A stretch of 64,000 nucleotides of DNA. It comes from Jeotgalicoccus meleagridis (lineage in GTDB: Bacteria > Bacillota > Bacilli > Staphylococcales > Salinicoccaceae). Under the pieces are notes generated by a model. That model did not search any database. It was not told the origin of the DNA and worked only from the letters and a program-made list of their open reading frames with translations. The stretch lies in assembly GCF_903994045.1 (NCBI RefSeq), contig NZ_CAJEWD010000008.1:574532-638531 (forward strand). Reading direction: 5' to 3'. The translations under genes were made by a program, and so were the position numbers. Each line of letters starts with the position of its first letter. Positions within the stretch are counted from its first letter, which is position 1. Positions 21,416 through 30,701 of this stretch are shown here, in pieces.

Positions 21416-23140
21416 TTAAGTTAAGTTTAAATATTCTTCGATTAAATACACGACATCTTCTCCGCTGTCTACTTGTAAGGCAGCTTCAGCAAGATGTTCC
21501 ATATCTGTCTTTTTTATCTTAGAAACATAATCTCTGGTTTGTAATACCTTTTTAGAAGTTACTGACAGCTCATCTATTCCAAAACCAATTAATAAGGCAA
21601 TTGATTTTTCGTCACAGGCCATCTCTCCACATATACCAACCCATTTGTTATTCTTTTGCCCACTATCTATCACTTTGTTTATTAAGTTTAAGACACTCGG
21701 GTGATACGGTTGATATAGATCACTCACTTGACTATTCAAACGATCTGCAGCCATAGTGTATTGAATTAAATCGTTAGATCCAATCGAAAAGAAATCTGCA
21801 TATTTTGCAAGTTGATCAGATATTATAGCAGCAGAAGGTGTTTCTACCATAATTCCAGTAGAAATCTCCTCAAGCTTCTCTTTAATTTCTGCTTCAAATC
21901 TTTCCTTTTCTTCTATGAGTAAAGCCTTAGCACGATTAAATTCATCGAGCGTAGTAATCATTGGGAACATCACTTTTAAGTTACCATGTTGGCTTGCTCT
22001 AACCAAAGCGCGGAGTTGTGTTCTAAACAATTCTTCATTTTTTAGTAAGAATCGAATCGAGCGTTCCCCTAAAAATGGATTTGATTCTTTAGGTAAGTTT
22101 AAATAAGATAATTCCTTGTCTCCACCAATATCTAAGGTTCTAATAATAACAGGTTTATCCTTAGCCGCTTCTAAAACAGTTTTATACGCTTGGAACTGCT
22201 CTTCTTCTGAGGGCAAGTTCATACGGTTCATATACAAGAACTCTGTACGATAAAGCCCTACACCTTCAGCGTCATTATTTAGAAAATCATTGACGTCTTC
22301 TGGCCCTTTAATATTTGCAAACAAGTTAATCTTAATACCATCAATCGTTTTAGTTTCTTGGCCAATCCACTCTTTTAACTCGTTCTGTCTCTCTTTTTTC
22401 ATCTTTTCTTTTTCACTATAGGCAGCCATTTCAACCTCGGTAGGTTGTAAGATAACATCTCCAGAAAAACCATCTACGATTAAATTATCTCCTGGTGTTA
22501 CCTTTTCTAAAATATTATCTATTTCTGAGACGAGTGGAATGTTTAAACTTCTAGCAATAATCGCTGCATGACTCGTTGAACCGCCTTTAGCAGTAATAAT
22601 TCCATTGACGTATTTTGTATCTAATTGAGCTGATGCGGAAGGTGTTAACTCTTCAGCAACAACAATTACAGGTTCATCCGTATTTTGAAAATCTGTTAAT
22701 TCAATGCCTTGAATATTAGCGATTAGACGTTGACTAACATCTTTAATGTCTAAAGCTCGGGCTCTCATATAATCTGAACTTAGAGTCTCAAACTGGCTAA
22801 CATATTCTTCTCCTGCTAATTTAATAGCAAATTCTGCCTTTTGAAGATTTTCTATATGTTCAACGATTAATTTATTAAAACCCGGATCATCTAACATCAT
22901 AATATGCGCATCAAAAATAGCAGCACTATCTTCGTCAAGATGTTCGCCGACATTATCTCTCAGCTTTCTTAGTTGGATGTGAGCTTTTTGGATACTATCT
23001 TTGAATGATTTTATTTCATTTTTAATTTGGCTAGATTCTATTTTTTCATCTGAAATATTAATCTCTGCCTGCTCGGAAATAATCACACTACCAAAGCCAA
23101 TTCCTTCACTCAAGTTTTTACCTGTAATGATTTCTGGCAT
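21416..23140 (-). CDS. ptsI: PTS enzyme I (phosphoenolpyruvate-protein phosphotransferase)
   Basis: Takes phosphate from phosphoenolpyruvate and passes it to HPr, feeding all PTS sugars. The phosphorylated His191 lies in GGSTSHAAIIAR. The PEP-binding domain shows GLYRTEFLYMNR, and the active-site cysteine lies in WVGICGEMACD. Full length at 574 residues. Its ATG overlaps the ptsH stop by one base (TAATG), so the two genes form a tightly coupled operon. Confidence 0.97.
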   Translation of the reverse strand: MPEIITGKNLSEGIGFGSVIISEQAEINISDEKIESSQIKNEIKSFKDSIQKAHIQLRKLRDNVGEHLDEDSAAIFDAHIMMLDDPGFNKLIVEHIENLQKAEFAIKLAGEEYVSQFETLSSDYMRARALDIKDVSQRLIANIQGIELTDFQNTDEPVIVVAEELTPSASAQLDTKYVNGIITAKGGSTSHAAIIARSLNIPLVSEIDNILEKVTPGDNLIVDGFSGDVILQPTEVEMAAYSEKEKMKKERQNELKEWIGQETKTIDGIKINLFANIKGPEDVNDFLNNDAEGVGLYRTEFLYMNRMNLPSEEEQFQAYKTVLEAAKDKPVIIRTLDIGGDKELSYLNLPKESNPFLGERSIRFLLKNEELFRTQLRALVRASQHGNLKVMFPMITTLDEFNRAKALLIEEKERFEAEIKEKLEEISTGIMVETPSAAIISDQLAKYADFFSIGSNDLIQYTMAADRLNSQVSDLYQPYHPSVLNLINKVIDSGQKNNKWVGICGEMACDEKSIALLIGFGIDELSVTSKKVLQTRDYVSKIKKTDMEHLAEAALQVDSGEDVVYLIEEYLNLT

Positions 23141-23406
23141 TATTCAGTCAGTCCTTCACTAGATAAAGTTTCTGAAATTGCTGTAAGCGCATCTTCTTCA
23201 TCTTTACCGTCAGCGTAAATTGTCACTTCTGCTCCTTTACCAACACCTAGAGACATAACGCCCATAATTGATTTTAAATTAACTTTCTTACTGTTGTACT
23301 CGAGTTCAATATCAGACTCAAATTTTGTAGCTGTCTGTACTAAGATTGTAGCTGGTCGGGCATGAATTCCCGTCTCATCTATAATTAAAAATGACTTACT
23401 CTGCAT
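23140..23406 (-). CDS. ptsH: Phosphocarrier protein HPr
   Basis: General PTS phosphocarrier of 88 residues. The phosphoryl-accepting His15 ([12 protein letters not shown]) and the regulatory Ser46 ([12 protein letters not shown]), target of HPr kinase and co-repressor signal for CcpA, are both at the canonical positions. A clean AAAAGGAG site precedes the ATG. Confidence 0.98.
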   Translation of the reverse strand: MQSKSFLIIDETGIHARPATILVQTATKFESDIELEYNSKKVNLKSIMGVMSLGVGKGAEVTIYADGKDEEDALTAISETLSSEGLTE

Positions 23407-23465
23407 TGTGGTTACTCCTTTTAAGTGTGAATTTTTTGATATATTACACTTATTTTACAACATTT

Positions 23466-23942
23466 TTATGATTCTTGCATGGAAGTGTCAACAATTTTTG
23501 AATTTAAGTAGTCGACACACTTAGCAATATGGTCTTCACCAAGTTTTTTCATTAGGAAATAAGATACTAAAGCTGTTGTTCCTTGTGTTGCAATTGGTAT
23601 GATTCCGAACTTACCACTTGAACTTCTTTGTTTTTTGCCTATTTTATTCACGACAAATCCAATAGACTTTCTAGCAGCAAATTCACCAGCTACACTTGAA
23701 ATCATAACTGCAGCACGTGTTTTCATATCATCACTGTATTTGGTCACTTCATCATGACTCACACCAAAAATCTCTTCGATTTCATCTGTAATTTCGTTCA
23801 TCATTTTCATATCCGTACCAACGTCTAGTAGTGGAATTGGTAAGGCTGCTGCAAGAGCTGAGTACTTAGCTTTTGATTTTACTAGTTCTAAGGCCTCTTC
23901 TTTACGTTCTTCTATTTGTGAATAAGTTAGTTCTTCAGACAT
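23466..23942 (-). CDS. DUF697-like small membrane-associated protein
   Basis: 158 residues with an AAAGGAGT ribosome site. After a charged N-terminus comes a hydrophobic stretch with ALAAALPIPLLDVGTD, similar to the A-x-PIP-x-D turn of DUF697/YcjF-type domains. A second hydrophobic stretch lies near residues 115-135 (FGIIPIATQGTTALVSYFLM). A role in envelope stress or transport is possible for that family, but I infer no function. It stands alone between ptsH and the HutG-like gene. Confidence 0.5.
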   Translation of the reverse strand: MSEELTYSQIEERKEEALELVKSKAKYSALAAALPIPLLDVGTDMKMMNEITDEIEEIFGVSHDEVTKYSDDMKTRAAVMISSVAGEFAARKSIGFVVNKIGKKQRSSSGKFGIIPIATQGTTALVSYFLMKKLGEDHIAKCVDYLNSKIVDTSMQES

Positions 23943-24005
23943 AATATCTACTCCTTTAAAAATTACTATCTAGATACTATACCCATTTTGATAAGTTTTA
24001 ACTTA

Positions 24006-24896
24006 TTATTCCTTGATTACAGATAAAAATTTGTGAATGATACTTGCCGCTAAGGCACTAGTTCTATCACCAATGTCTAATGGTGGAGATACTTCTGATA
24101 TATCAAAGCTTCTTAAATTCTCTAAAGTCGCAAAAGTCTTTACTAAGCGATGGATTTCTTCTGGAGTGTAGCCGTTTGGACTCGGCGCACTCACTCCAGG
24201 TGCTGAAGCTTCTAGAACGGAGTCCATGCAAAGTGTCATAATGACACTATCGTATGATTTTAGTTTCTGATAAACCTCTTCTATAACTGATGCTTCTCTC
24301 ACTTGATCAATTGTGTAGTATTTAACTCCAAAGTGATCAGCAGTTTCAAACAGTGTCTTGGTATTTCCTTGTGGCTGTATACCTAAAACAAAGTAGTCTG
24401 CATCTTTATCTTCAGATAAAATTTGATGAAACATCGTACCTGATGATGGTCTTTCATCTCTTAAATCAAAATGCGCGTCAAAATTTAACAGTGCAATATT
24501 CCCTTTAAAAGCAGTTCTCGCGCCAAGATAGTGTCCGTAAAAAGTCTCATGGCCACCGCCAATAATTATTGGTGTTGCACCGTTAAGATAGATTGGTTCA
24601 AGTATTTGACCTAGAGCGCTTTGACTTTCTTTTAAATCTGCATCCCCTATAACTGTTCCTGAGTCATAGATGTCCGAATCATAAGCATATGAAGCAAGTT
24701 TTTCTCTCACTTTAAACGGTCCTTTACTTGCCCCGAGTCTCCCCTTATTTCGTCTAACACCTTCTTCAGAAGAAAAACCTACTATGACTGGAACATTTTT
24801 TTCATCGTTATAGTCTTTAACGACTTGATGAAACCTTTCCTTTATACTCTCGTTATCCACTCTACCTTGATAATCATACTTTTCGATCTTTTTCAT
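24006..24896 (-). CDS. hutG: Formimidoylglutamase-like ureohydrolase (arginase family)
   Basis: Binuclear-manganese ureohydrolase of 296 residues. Metal-ligand motifs are GGGHETFYGH (His116) and NFDAHFDLRD (Asp140, His142, Asp144). The third motif reads TLCMDSVLEASAPGVSAP, where arginases and agmatinases usually have S-x-D-x-D: the first Asp aligns with Cys223, the second is Asp225. GHETFYGHY favours HutG (N-formimidoyl-L-glutamate to glutamate and formamide) over agmatinase or arginase. No other hut genes are near. The start overlaps the upstream membrane-protein gene by 23 bases. Confidence 0.8.
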   Translation of the reverse strand: MKKIEKYDYQGRVDNESIKERFHQVVKDYNDEKNVPVIVGFSSEEGVRRNKGRLGASKGPFKVREKLASYAYDSDIYDSGTVIGDADLKESQSALGQILEPIYLNGATPIIIGGGHETFYGHYLGARTAFKGNIALLNFDAHFDLRDERPSSGTMFHQILSEDKDADYFVLGIQPQGNTKTLFETADHFGVKYYTIDQVREASVIEEVYQKLKSYDSVIMTLCMDSVLEASAPGVSAPSPNGYTPEEIHRLVKTFATLENLRSFDISEVSPPLDIGDRTSALAASIIHKFLSVIKE

Positions 24897-26133
24897 TTCT
24901 ATTAGCCCCTTTAAATTCCTTAAAGATACTTATTAATAACAGTGGTGTAAGCACTCCGACTAAAAATATATTGAACGGTAGGATGAAAAGTGACAACTCA
25001 ACATCTTTAAACAAAGTGATATACAAGCTGACAGTGACATATAGCCACAGGGCAAAAATGATAATCATTTGTCTATGATAGTGAGTTTTTCTGAATAAAA
25101 CCATGACTGTAAAATAAATGTACAGTACTGCTAAAAGAAGCGCTATAAATAGATTGACCCATTCATAGATCGTCTGCATATCGCTCAGTTTAAAATAGCC
25201 CTCTACAAATACACCATTACGATTATTAAATTCTAAAAAGATAAAAAATAATGCCAGTATCCCTAAAATTAGTTCAAGATAAGATACTTTAAACCAACTT
25301 GGTAAGTCAATCTCAAAAAAGTTTTTCACTTTATCAATGACTTTATTTCTAAAATTATATAACTTTTCAGAAAATCCGAGATACTTATCTAATTTACTAG
25401 TGTCGATGGTTTTCCTCTTTTTATTTAAACGAGAAAGTACTTCACCATCATCAGTCACTGGTTTTTTAAGTAAGTTATTTGCTTTTAATAAAAACACTCC
25501 AACCCAAAGCGACATATACGATGATATCCATACTATTGCTAAAAATAAGTTGACTGATAAAACATCTGTCGGCGTAATCGTTCTTTCAATGCTTGAATAA
25601 ACTGAGTTCTGAGTAAAGAAATAAGCTAGTCCGTAGAAAAATAGGATGATCATATAATGTTCTTTACGGTGTTTATCGTTTAGATACTCTTTAAAAATAC
25701 TGTAGAGCCAGTGAATGATAAAGGCAAAAAGAAATAAGAAGGCCCAATTACCATACACAGACGTCATTAATATAGTGGTCACTATAAATAAAACTAAAGA
25801 TAGACCTAAAAAGAAAAAGGTTAAAGGAACATCATATTTAGTTGTCGTTCTTATCCAAGAAGCGATTTTAAACATGCCTAATCCGAAGAGCAGCATTAAA
25901 ATACCGCCGACAATCGGAAATCCACCAATCATCATGGACAGCATATTGGATACCTCAACAAAAAAAGCATTAATTAAATCGAGGATAGTATCAATCTTAT
26001 CTTCTGAAACGGGTATTTCTTCGTTTCTAATTGCATTGGTATTAAATAATATAAAAAGACCTAAAATAATAAAGAAAAGCCCAAGCAATATACTTATTAT
26101 AACCTCAGTAGAATTCTTCAGTTTTGTTAACAT
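24874..26133 (-). CDS. Polytopic membrane protein of unknown function
   Basis: About ten hydrophobic spans in 419 residues, in two blocks: spans 1-7 (about residues 10-220), a basic loop (LNKKRKTIDTSKLDKYLG..), then four spans to the C-terminus. I chose the ATG at 26133 (MLTKLKNSTEVII) for the AGAGGTGACA site; the open frame continues 25 codons upstream without one. I recognise no family and no catalytic motif. It overlaps the HutG-like gene, so the two are probably co-transcribed. Confidence 0.7.
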   Translation of the reverse strand: MLTKLKNSTEVIISILLGLFFIILGLFILFNTNAIRNEEIPVSEDKIDTILDLINAFFVEVSNMLSMMIGGFPIVGGILMLLFGLGMFKIASWIRTTTKYDVPLTFFFLGLSLVLFIVTTILMTSVYGNWAFLFLFAFIIHWLYSIFKEYLNDKHRKEHYMIILFFYGLAYFFTQNSVYSSIERTITPTDVLSVNLFLAIVWISSYMSLWVGVFLLKANNLLKKPVTDDGEVLSRLNKKRKTIDTSKLDKYLGFSEKLYNFRNKVIDKVKNFFEIDLPSWFKVSYLELILGILALFFIFLEFNNRNGVFVEGYFKLSDMQTIYEWVNLFIALLLAVLYIYFTVMVLFRKTHYHRQMIIIFALWLYVTVSLYITLFKDVELSLFILPFNIFLVGVLTPLLLISIFKEFKGANRNEKDRKV

Positions 26134-26335
26134 ATTGTCACCTCTATCGTAACTAGTATATAAAATAATAAATAAAATTTCATTTCTCATCATTTTATGT
26201 TTAAACATTGTTTAAAAAGGATATCTAACAGTAACAGATAATAATATAAATGATATTCAATAGACATAGAACATAAAATTGAAAAGCAAACATGACAAGG
26301 CATTATTATATCATTTTTGATGCTTCAACTCATGT

Positions 26336-26369
26336 AAAAAGCGACGATAAATACTTATCGCCGCTTTTT
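26336..26369. terminator. Terminator after purD
   Basis: AAAAAGCGACGATAA ... TTATCGCCGCTTTTTTT, a stem with one mismatch and A/T tracts on both sides. Confidence 0.9.
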
Positions 26370-27647
26370 TTATTTGATTAAAATTGCTCTGTGAGCAATA
26401 TCCTGTCTATAGAATACATCTTTTTCATCAAAAGTTATTTCTTCAATCGTTCTATAGGCTGAACTTAAGGCTTCAGAAATGGTTTTTCCACTCCCAGTCA
26501 CTAACATGATACGGCCGCCCGCTGATATATAATCACCATCTTCTGTTTGACGAATACCTGAGATGTAAGATTTCTCCATAATATTGTCGTCAAAGTCAAT
26601 TCGGATGCCTGCTTTATATTCGTATGGGTAACCAGCAGTTGCCAACATTACACCCACAGTATAGCCAGCTTTCCAATCGATATTAATTGGTTTTTTGGCT
26701 TTAACATCTTCTAGTAAACAAGCAAAATCAGATTCAATCATAGAAAATAATACTTGAGCTTCAGGATCTCCAAATCTAGCATTGTACTCAAGAACCTTAA
26801 CACCATCTTCAGTAATCATGGCACCTAAGTATAAAACACCGAAGTAATTTAAATCCTCTTCGACCATAGCTGACACAGTCGGTTTTATAATCTTCTCTAT
26901 TGTCTCAAGTCTAATTGACTCACTGATGTGTGTGACCGGCGCATATGCACCCATTCCACCAGTATTTGGTCCTTCATTTTTACCAAAAGCACTCTTATGA
27001 TCTTGTGCGATTAATTCAAAAGTATGTGAGTAATCTTCATTGACTAAGACCATGAGTGAAAACTCTTCACCATCTAAAAACTCTTCAAAGATAAGCGGCT
27101 TCATCTTGCTATCGTCATGATCATCAGCTTCATAAAGATTATCAAGCGCTTTTAGAGCTTGTTCTTTGGAATTAACAACCACAACACCCTTCCCTTCACT
27201 TAAACCATCTTTTTTAATGACATAAGGTGGATTTGCATGCTCTATATAAGATTTCGCTTCAGCTAAATCTGTAAAAACCTTAAAATCTGCTGTTGGTATA
27301 TTATATTTTTTAAGTAAATTTTTTGTGAAGCTCTTGCTTGTTTCCATTTGAGCTTCTTTTTTTCTTGGTCCAAAAACTGTTAACCCGTGTTCATCGATTA
27401 AAAAGTCTGCAAGTCCAAGTGATAACGGCTCAGCATCCCCAATTATGACCCAGTCCACTTGTCTTTCTATGCAAATTCCGGCGATTGCATCAAAATCTTT
27501 TTCTGATACTCGGTACATGACCTCGCATATATCCTTCATCCCTGCATTCCCAGGTATAGCATAGATATTATCTACACTTTTTGATTTTGCTAACATTTTG
27601 ACAAGGGCATGCTCTCTTCCACCTTTGCCAATAACTGCAACGTTCAT
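26370..27647 (-). CDS. purD: Phosphoribosylamine-glycine ligase (GAR synthetase)
   Basis: ATP-grasp enzyme joining phosphoribosylamine and glycine in purine synthesis. The ATG at 27647 (MNVAVIGKGGREHAL) follows AAGGGGAATCACT; the frame continues 34 codons upstream without reason to use it. Landmarks are KKDGLSEGKGVVV, the ATP-grasp core (EEFLDGEEFSLMVL, EGPNTGGMGAYAP) and LEYNARFGDPEAQ. 425 residues, full length. It is divergent from folD, with none of the other purine genes alongside, unlike Staphylococcus, where folD and purD bracket purEKCSQLFMNH on one strand. Confidence 0.96.
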   Translation of the reverse strand: MNVAVIGKGGREHALVKMLAKSKSVDNIYAIPGNAGMKDICEVMYRVSEKDFDAIAGICIERQVDWVIIGDAEPLSLGLADFLIDEHGLTVFGPRKKEAQMETSKSFTKNLLKKYNIPTADFKVFTDLAEAKSYIEHANPPYVIKKDGLSEGKGVVVVNSKEQALKALDNLYEADDHDDSKMKPLIFEEFLDGEEFSLMVLVNEDYSHTFELIAQDHKSAFGKNEGPNTGGMGAYAPVTHISESIRLETIEKIIKPTVSAMVEEDLNYFGVLYLGAMITEDGVKVLEYNARFGDPEAQVLFSMIESDFACLLEDVKAKKPINIDWKAGYTVGVMLATAGYPYEYKAGIRIDFDDNIMEKSYISGIRQTEDGDYISAGGRIMLVTGSGKTISEALSSAYRTIEEITFDEKDVFYRQDIAHRAILIK

Positions 27648-27820
27648 AGTGATTCCCCTTTCAATACTGTTACACATTTGTAATATGAACTTAACATCAG
27701 TATATCTTAATTTTTTATCGACTACTAATTTCTTGACGGAAAACATCAACTATTTTCATAGCTTTTTCTTATGAACTTAGAGATAATGTAATTGAGAAAC
27801 TTTAAGGGAGGATTTAATTA

Positions 27821-28672
27821 ATGACTGCAGAATTATTGAATGGTCGCGAAATCGCTAAAGATTATCGCGCAGGATTACAAGAAGAAGTAGAAAAATTAAA
27901 ATCACAAGGTATTGTACCAAACCTTACTGTTGTTATAGTAGGAAATGACGGTGCCTCATTGAGTTATGTTCGCTCGAAAAATAAGGCAGCTGAAAAAATT
28001 GGCATGGCATCAGATATCGTTCACTTAGACGAAGATACATCTGAAGAAGATCTACTAGCTAAGATTGACGAATTAAATCACGATGATAAGGTTAGTGGAA
28101 TTTTAGTTCAAGTACCACTACCTAAACAAATCGATGAAAATAAAGTATTAGAAGCTATTGCACCACATAAAGATGTGGATGGATTTAGCCCAGTTAACAT
28201 TGGTAGATTATATACTGGTCAACGTACATTTGTACCATGTACGCCACTTGGAATTATGGAATTATTAAAACACACAGGGTCACTAGAAGGTAAGACTGTA
28301 GCAGTAGTCGGTCGTTCACACATCGTTGGACAACCCGTTGCTAAATTACTAACTAATGAAAACGCAACTGTAACATTGATGCACTCACGTACTAAAGATA
28401 TGGTTAGCCAATTAAAAGACTTTGACGTCGTCGTAAGTGCAGTTGGTAAACCAGGATTAATTTCTGGTAAAGACCTTAAAGAAGGTGCGATTGTAATCGA
28501 CGTTGGTAACACAGTCGTTGATGACAAGCTCGTTGGTGATGTTGATTTTGAAAGTGCTAAAGAAGTAGCAAGCTACATTACACCAGTTCCTGGTGGTGTA
28601 GGTCCATTAACAATTACAATGGTCTTAAATAACACACTATTAGCTGCAAAGTGGCATAACGGCTTAGAATAA
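27821..28672 (+). CDS. folD: Bifunctional methylenetetrahydrofolate dehydrogenase/cyclohydrolase
   Basis: Interconverts 5,10-methylene-, methenyl- and 10-formyl-tetrahydrofolate, supplying formyl units for purine and fMet synthesis. 283 residues with the catalytic Tyr/Lys region ([15 protein letters not shown]), the [12 protein letters not shown] motif, the NADP-binding [16 protein letters not shown] motif and the C-terminal [19 protein letters not shown] signature. GGGAGGA precedes the ATG. Confidence 0.97.
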   Translation: MTAELLNGREIAKDYRAGLQEEVEKLKSQGIVPNLTVVIVGNDGASLSYVRSKNKAAEKIGMASDIVHLDEDTSEEDLLAKIDELNHDDKVSGILVQVPLPKQIDENKVLEAIAPHKDVDGFSPVNIGRLYTGQRTFVPCTPLGIMELLKHTGSLEGKTVAVVGRSHIVGQPVAKLLTNENATVTLMHSRTKDMVSQLKDFDVVVSAVGKPGLISGKDLKEGAIVIDVGNTVVDDKLVGDVDFESAKEVASYITPVPGGVGPLTITMVLNNTLLAAKWHNGLE

Positions 28673-28687
28673 GAAAAATAAATGGAT

Positions 28688-28720
28688 AGGAGCTGGGGCA
28701 TATGTCCCAGCTCCTTATTT
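28688..28720 (+). terminator. Terminator after folD
   Basis: AGGAGCTGGG / CCCAGCTCCT stem with TTATTT tail, 15 bases after the folD stop. Confidence 0.9.
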
Positions 28721-28793
28721 AAAAAGCTCTGAAAAGTCTATTGAGCGTGTCAAAAATGATGTCGAATAGACAAATCTATGTAAAAAATTAATT

Positions 28794-28870
28794 GAGCCAA
28801 ATCATCTCTCTCTTATCAATGTTTGTCTAGTGACTACATTGTAATGTAGAGATCTGATTTGGCTCTTTTT
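28794..28870. terminator. Long structured inverted repeat between folD and the exchanger gene
   Basis: GAGCCAAATCA (28794-28804) pairs with TGATTTGGCTC (28855-28865), followed by TTTTT. The intervening bases contain further complementarity (CTACAT/ATGTAG). It probably terminates the convergent exchanger transcript, but the elongated stem could also be the end of a small RNA. A separate GTCTATT/AATAGAC repeat lies just upstream (about 28737-28771). Confidence 0.6.
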
Positions 28871-28911
28871 CTTTATGACACAATCTAAGAGTTTCTCTCT
28901 GCACCAAGATT

Positions 28912-29871
28912 TTACCCTCTTAAAATAATATATACGAGATAAACTGCATAGAATACTATTAAAATGACACCTTCGATTTTGGTAAGTTTTTTTCTCCACA
29001 AGGCTAAAACTAACAGTAAAACTGTTGCGCCTATAAGGATCCAACCATCGACGAGGAAGTTGCCACTAACATTTAAAGGTTCGATTGTCGCAGAGAGTCC
29101 TGCTACGAAGAAAATGTTGAAAATATTACTTCCGACAATGTTACCTATTGCTATAGATGCCTCACCTTTTAAGGCTGCGGTAATCGACGTGACAAGTTCA
29201 GGTAGTGATGTACCAATTGCTACAATCGTTAAACCAACAAGTGCTTGACTCATACCAAGACTAATTGCTATTGATGAAGCATTGGAAACAACCATTTCCC
29301 CACCAAAAATAATACCTAGTAATCCAAGGGTAAATAACACGATACTTTTTGGCCAAGACATATTCTGGCTATCTTCTTCACTACGTGCTTCTTTTAAATG
29401 TTTAGAACGCTTTGTCTTAATTAGAATATAAAAGATAAACAATACTATACCAGCTAAAAGAATAATCCCATCGACTCTACCTACAACATTTGTTGGACTG
29501 GAAAATAGAATCGCATCAGACATCAATATCAATAAGAGTCCAGCTGCAATTAATGAATATGGTAATTCTCTAGTACGAGTCTGTCTTTCAATGACTAAGG
29601 TTGAAACCATGGCAGTAATACCAAGAAGTAAAGTAATATTAACAATGTTACTTCCAATTATATTACCGAGCACCATGTCCCCATTACCATCTAAGGCAGC
29701 AATGATACTGACAACAGCTTCTGGTGCACTAGTACCAAAAGCGACTATAGTCAGACCAACTACCATTGGAGATACATTTAGTTTTTCAGCCATTGAAGAG
29801 GCGCCATCAACGAAGAAATCAGCACCTTTAATTAATAATAAAAATCCTATTACAAGTAAAATCCACTCCAT
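28912..29871 (-). CDS. Calcium/sodium antiporter (CaCA family, YrbG-like)
   Basis: Membrane cation exchanger of 319 residues with about ten hydrophobic spans and the two inverted alpha-repeats that form the ion sites: VGLTIVAFGTSAPEAVVS (about residues 40-57) and VGLTIVAIGTSLPELVTS (about 200-217). Each repeat is followed by a GNIIGSNIVNI/GNIVGSNIFNI segment. An acidic residue in each repeat (Glu in SAPE and SLPE) is the expected Ca/Na ligand. Convergent with folD. Confidence 0.92.
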   Translation of the reverse strand: MEWILLVIGFLLLIKGADFFVDGASSMAEKLNVSPMVVGLTIVAFGTSAPEAVVSIIAALDGNGDMVLGNIIGSNIVNITLLLGITAMVSTLVIERQTRTRELPYSLIAAGLLLILMSDAILFSSPTNVVGRVDGIILLAGIVLFIFYILIKTKRSKHLKEARSEEDSQNMSWPKSIVLFTLGLLGIIFGGEMVVSNASSIAISLGMSQALVGLTIVAIGTSLPELVTSITAALKGEASIAIGNIVGSNIFNIFFVAGLSATIEPLNVSGNFLVDGWILIGATVLLLVLALWRKKLTKIEGVILIVFYAVYLVYIILRG

Positions 29872-29962
29872 ATGCGTTCTCCTTCTATCTTATTCTTGGT
29901 TGTATGATAAGCTTGTGCTAAAATTTAAGTAAATCTTGTCGATATTTTTGGAGGTGTGTCTC

Positions 29963-30664
29963 GTGAATTCAGAGACTCTAATTAAATTTATGGTCGGTAT
30001 CTTACCTCTGGCTCCAGCGGCTGCTACTTATATAAGTGAAGATAGTCAAACCGTAACAGAAAGTCAAAGCCAAGAGAACTACACAGGACCAACCATGGAA
30101 GAAGAGATCAATAGTCATTCAGGAAACTTACCTGCTATAAAAAATGTTGAGAATATCAACGTTAAAAATGGAGAGGATTTCGATCCACTCGCTGGTGTCT
30201 ATGCTGTAGACTCAACCGATGGAGACCTAACCGATGAGATAGAAGTGACTGAAAATACAGTCGATACTTCAGTCAATGGTTCATATAATGTTACATATCG
30301 TGTTGAGAACTCCAAGGGCGGCTACTATTCTTATGTGAGAGTTGTCACTGTATCAGACAGTGAAAGTAGTCCAATACCAAGCATTCCTAAAACGTCAGCT
30401 TCACAAGATAAAAAATCTTCCAGCACTGAAACTAGTGAAGTTGAGTTTACAGGTGTTGAAGATTTAACTATCAGTGTTGGTGAGAACTTCGAAGCAAAAG
30501 ACGGTGTCAGTGTGACAGACCTTGATGGAACAGATATCTCTAATCAAGTCTATGTGTCAGGTGAAGTCGACAATCAGACACCTGGTGAATACACTATAGC
30601 CTATGCTGTATTCGATATATTCGGTAACCCTTCAGCGGTTGCTAGAACCATTACTGTCCAATAA
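29963..30664 (+). CDS. Secreted protein with two DUF5011-type Ig-like domains
   Basis: The GTG at 29963 follows GGAGGTGTGTCTC and gives 233 residues; an upstream in-frame ATG lacks a ribosome site. An N-terminal hydrophobic segment (about residues 5-22, ending AAATYIS) is a plausible signal peptide. Two Ig-like domains follow (about 55-130 and 160-233), each with the DUF5011 pattern of a D-x-x-DGDLT or DLDGTDIS turn and a G.Y...Y.V.D..G closing strand. They are joined by a Ser/Pro/Lys linker. There is no LPXTG signal and no C-terminal anchor, so it is probably released or bound non-covalently. Function unknown. Confidence 0.75.
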   Translation: MNSETLIKFMVGILPLAPAAATYISEDSQTVTESQSQENYTGPTMEEEINSHSGNLPAIKNVENINVKNGEDFDPLAGVYAVDSTDGDLTDEIEVTENTVDTSVNGSYNVTYRVENSKGGYYSYVRVVTVSDSESSPIPSIPKTSASQDKKSSSTETSEVEFTGVEDLTISVGENFEAKDGVSVTDLDGTDISNQVYVSGEVDNQTPGEYTIAYAVFDIFGNPSAVARTITVQ

Positions 30665-30665
30665 G

Positions 30666-30698
30666 AAAAGACTGCAGAAGACTACTGCAGTCTTTTTT
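30666..30698. terminator. Bidirectional terminator
   Basis: AAAAGACTGCAG ... CTGCAGTCTTTTTT between the convergent Ig-like protein gene and the PfpI gene. Confidence 0.92.
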
Positions 30699-30701
30699 AC
30701 T

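Noticed and set aside
25715-26152. 145-residue plus-strand frame opposite the polytopic membrane protein gene
   Set aside because: Antisense of hydrophobic codons; the minus-strand frame has a ribosome site, membrane spans and overlap with its neighbour.
27648-27820. Possible purine riboswitch or PurR box between purD and folD
   Set aside because: No purine aptamer core and no pair of PurBox sequences found by eye.
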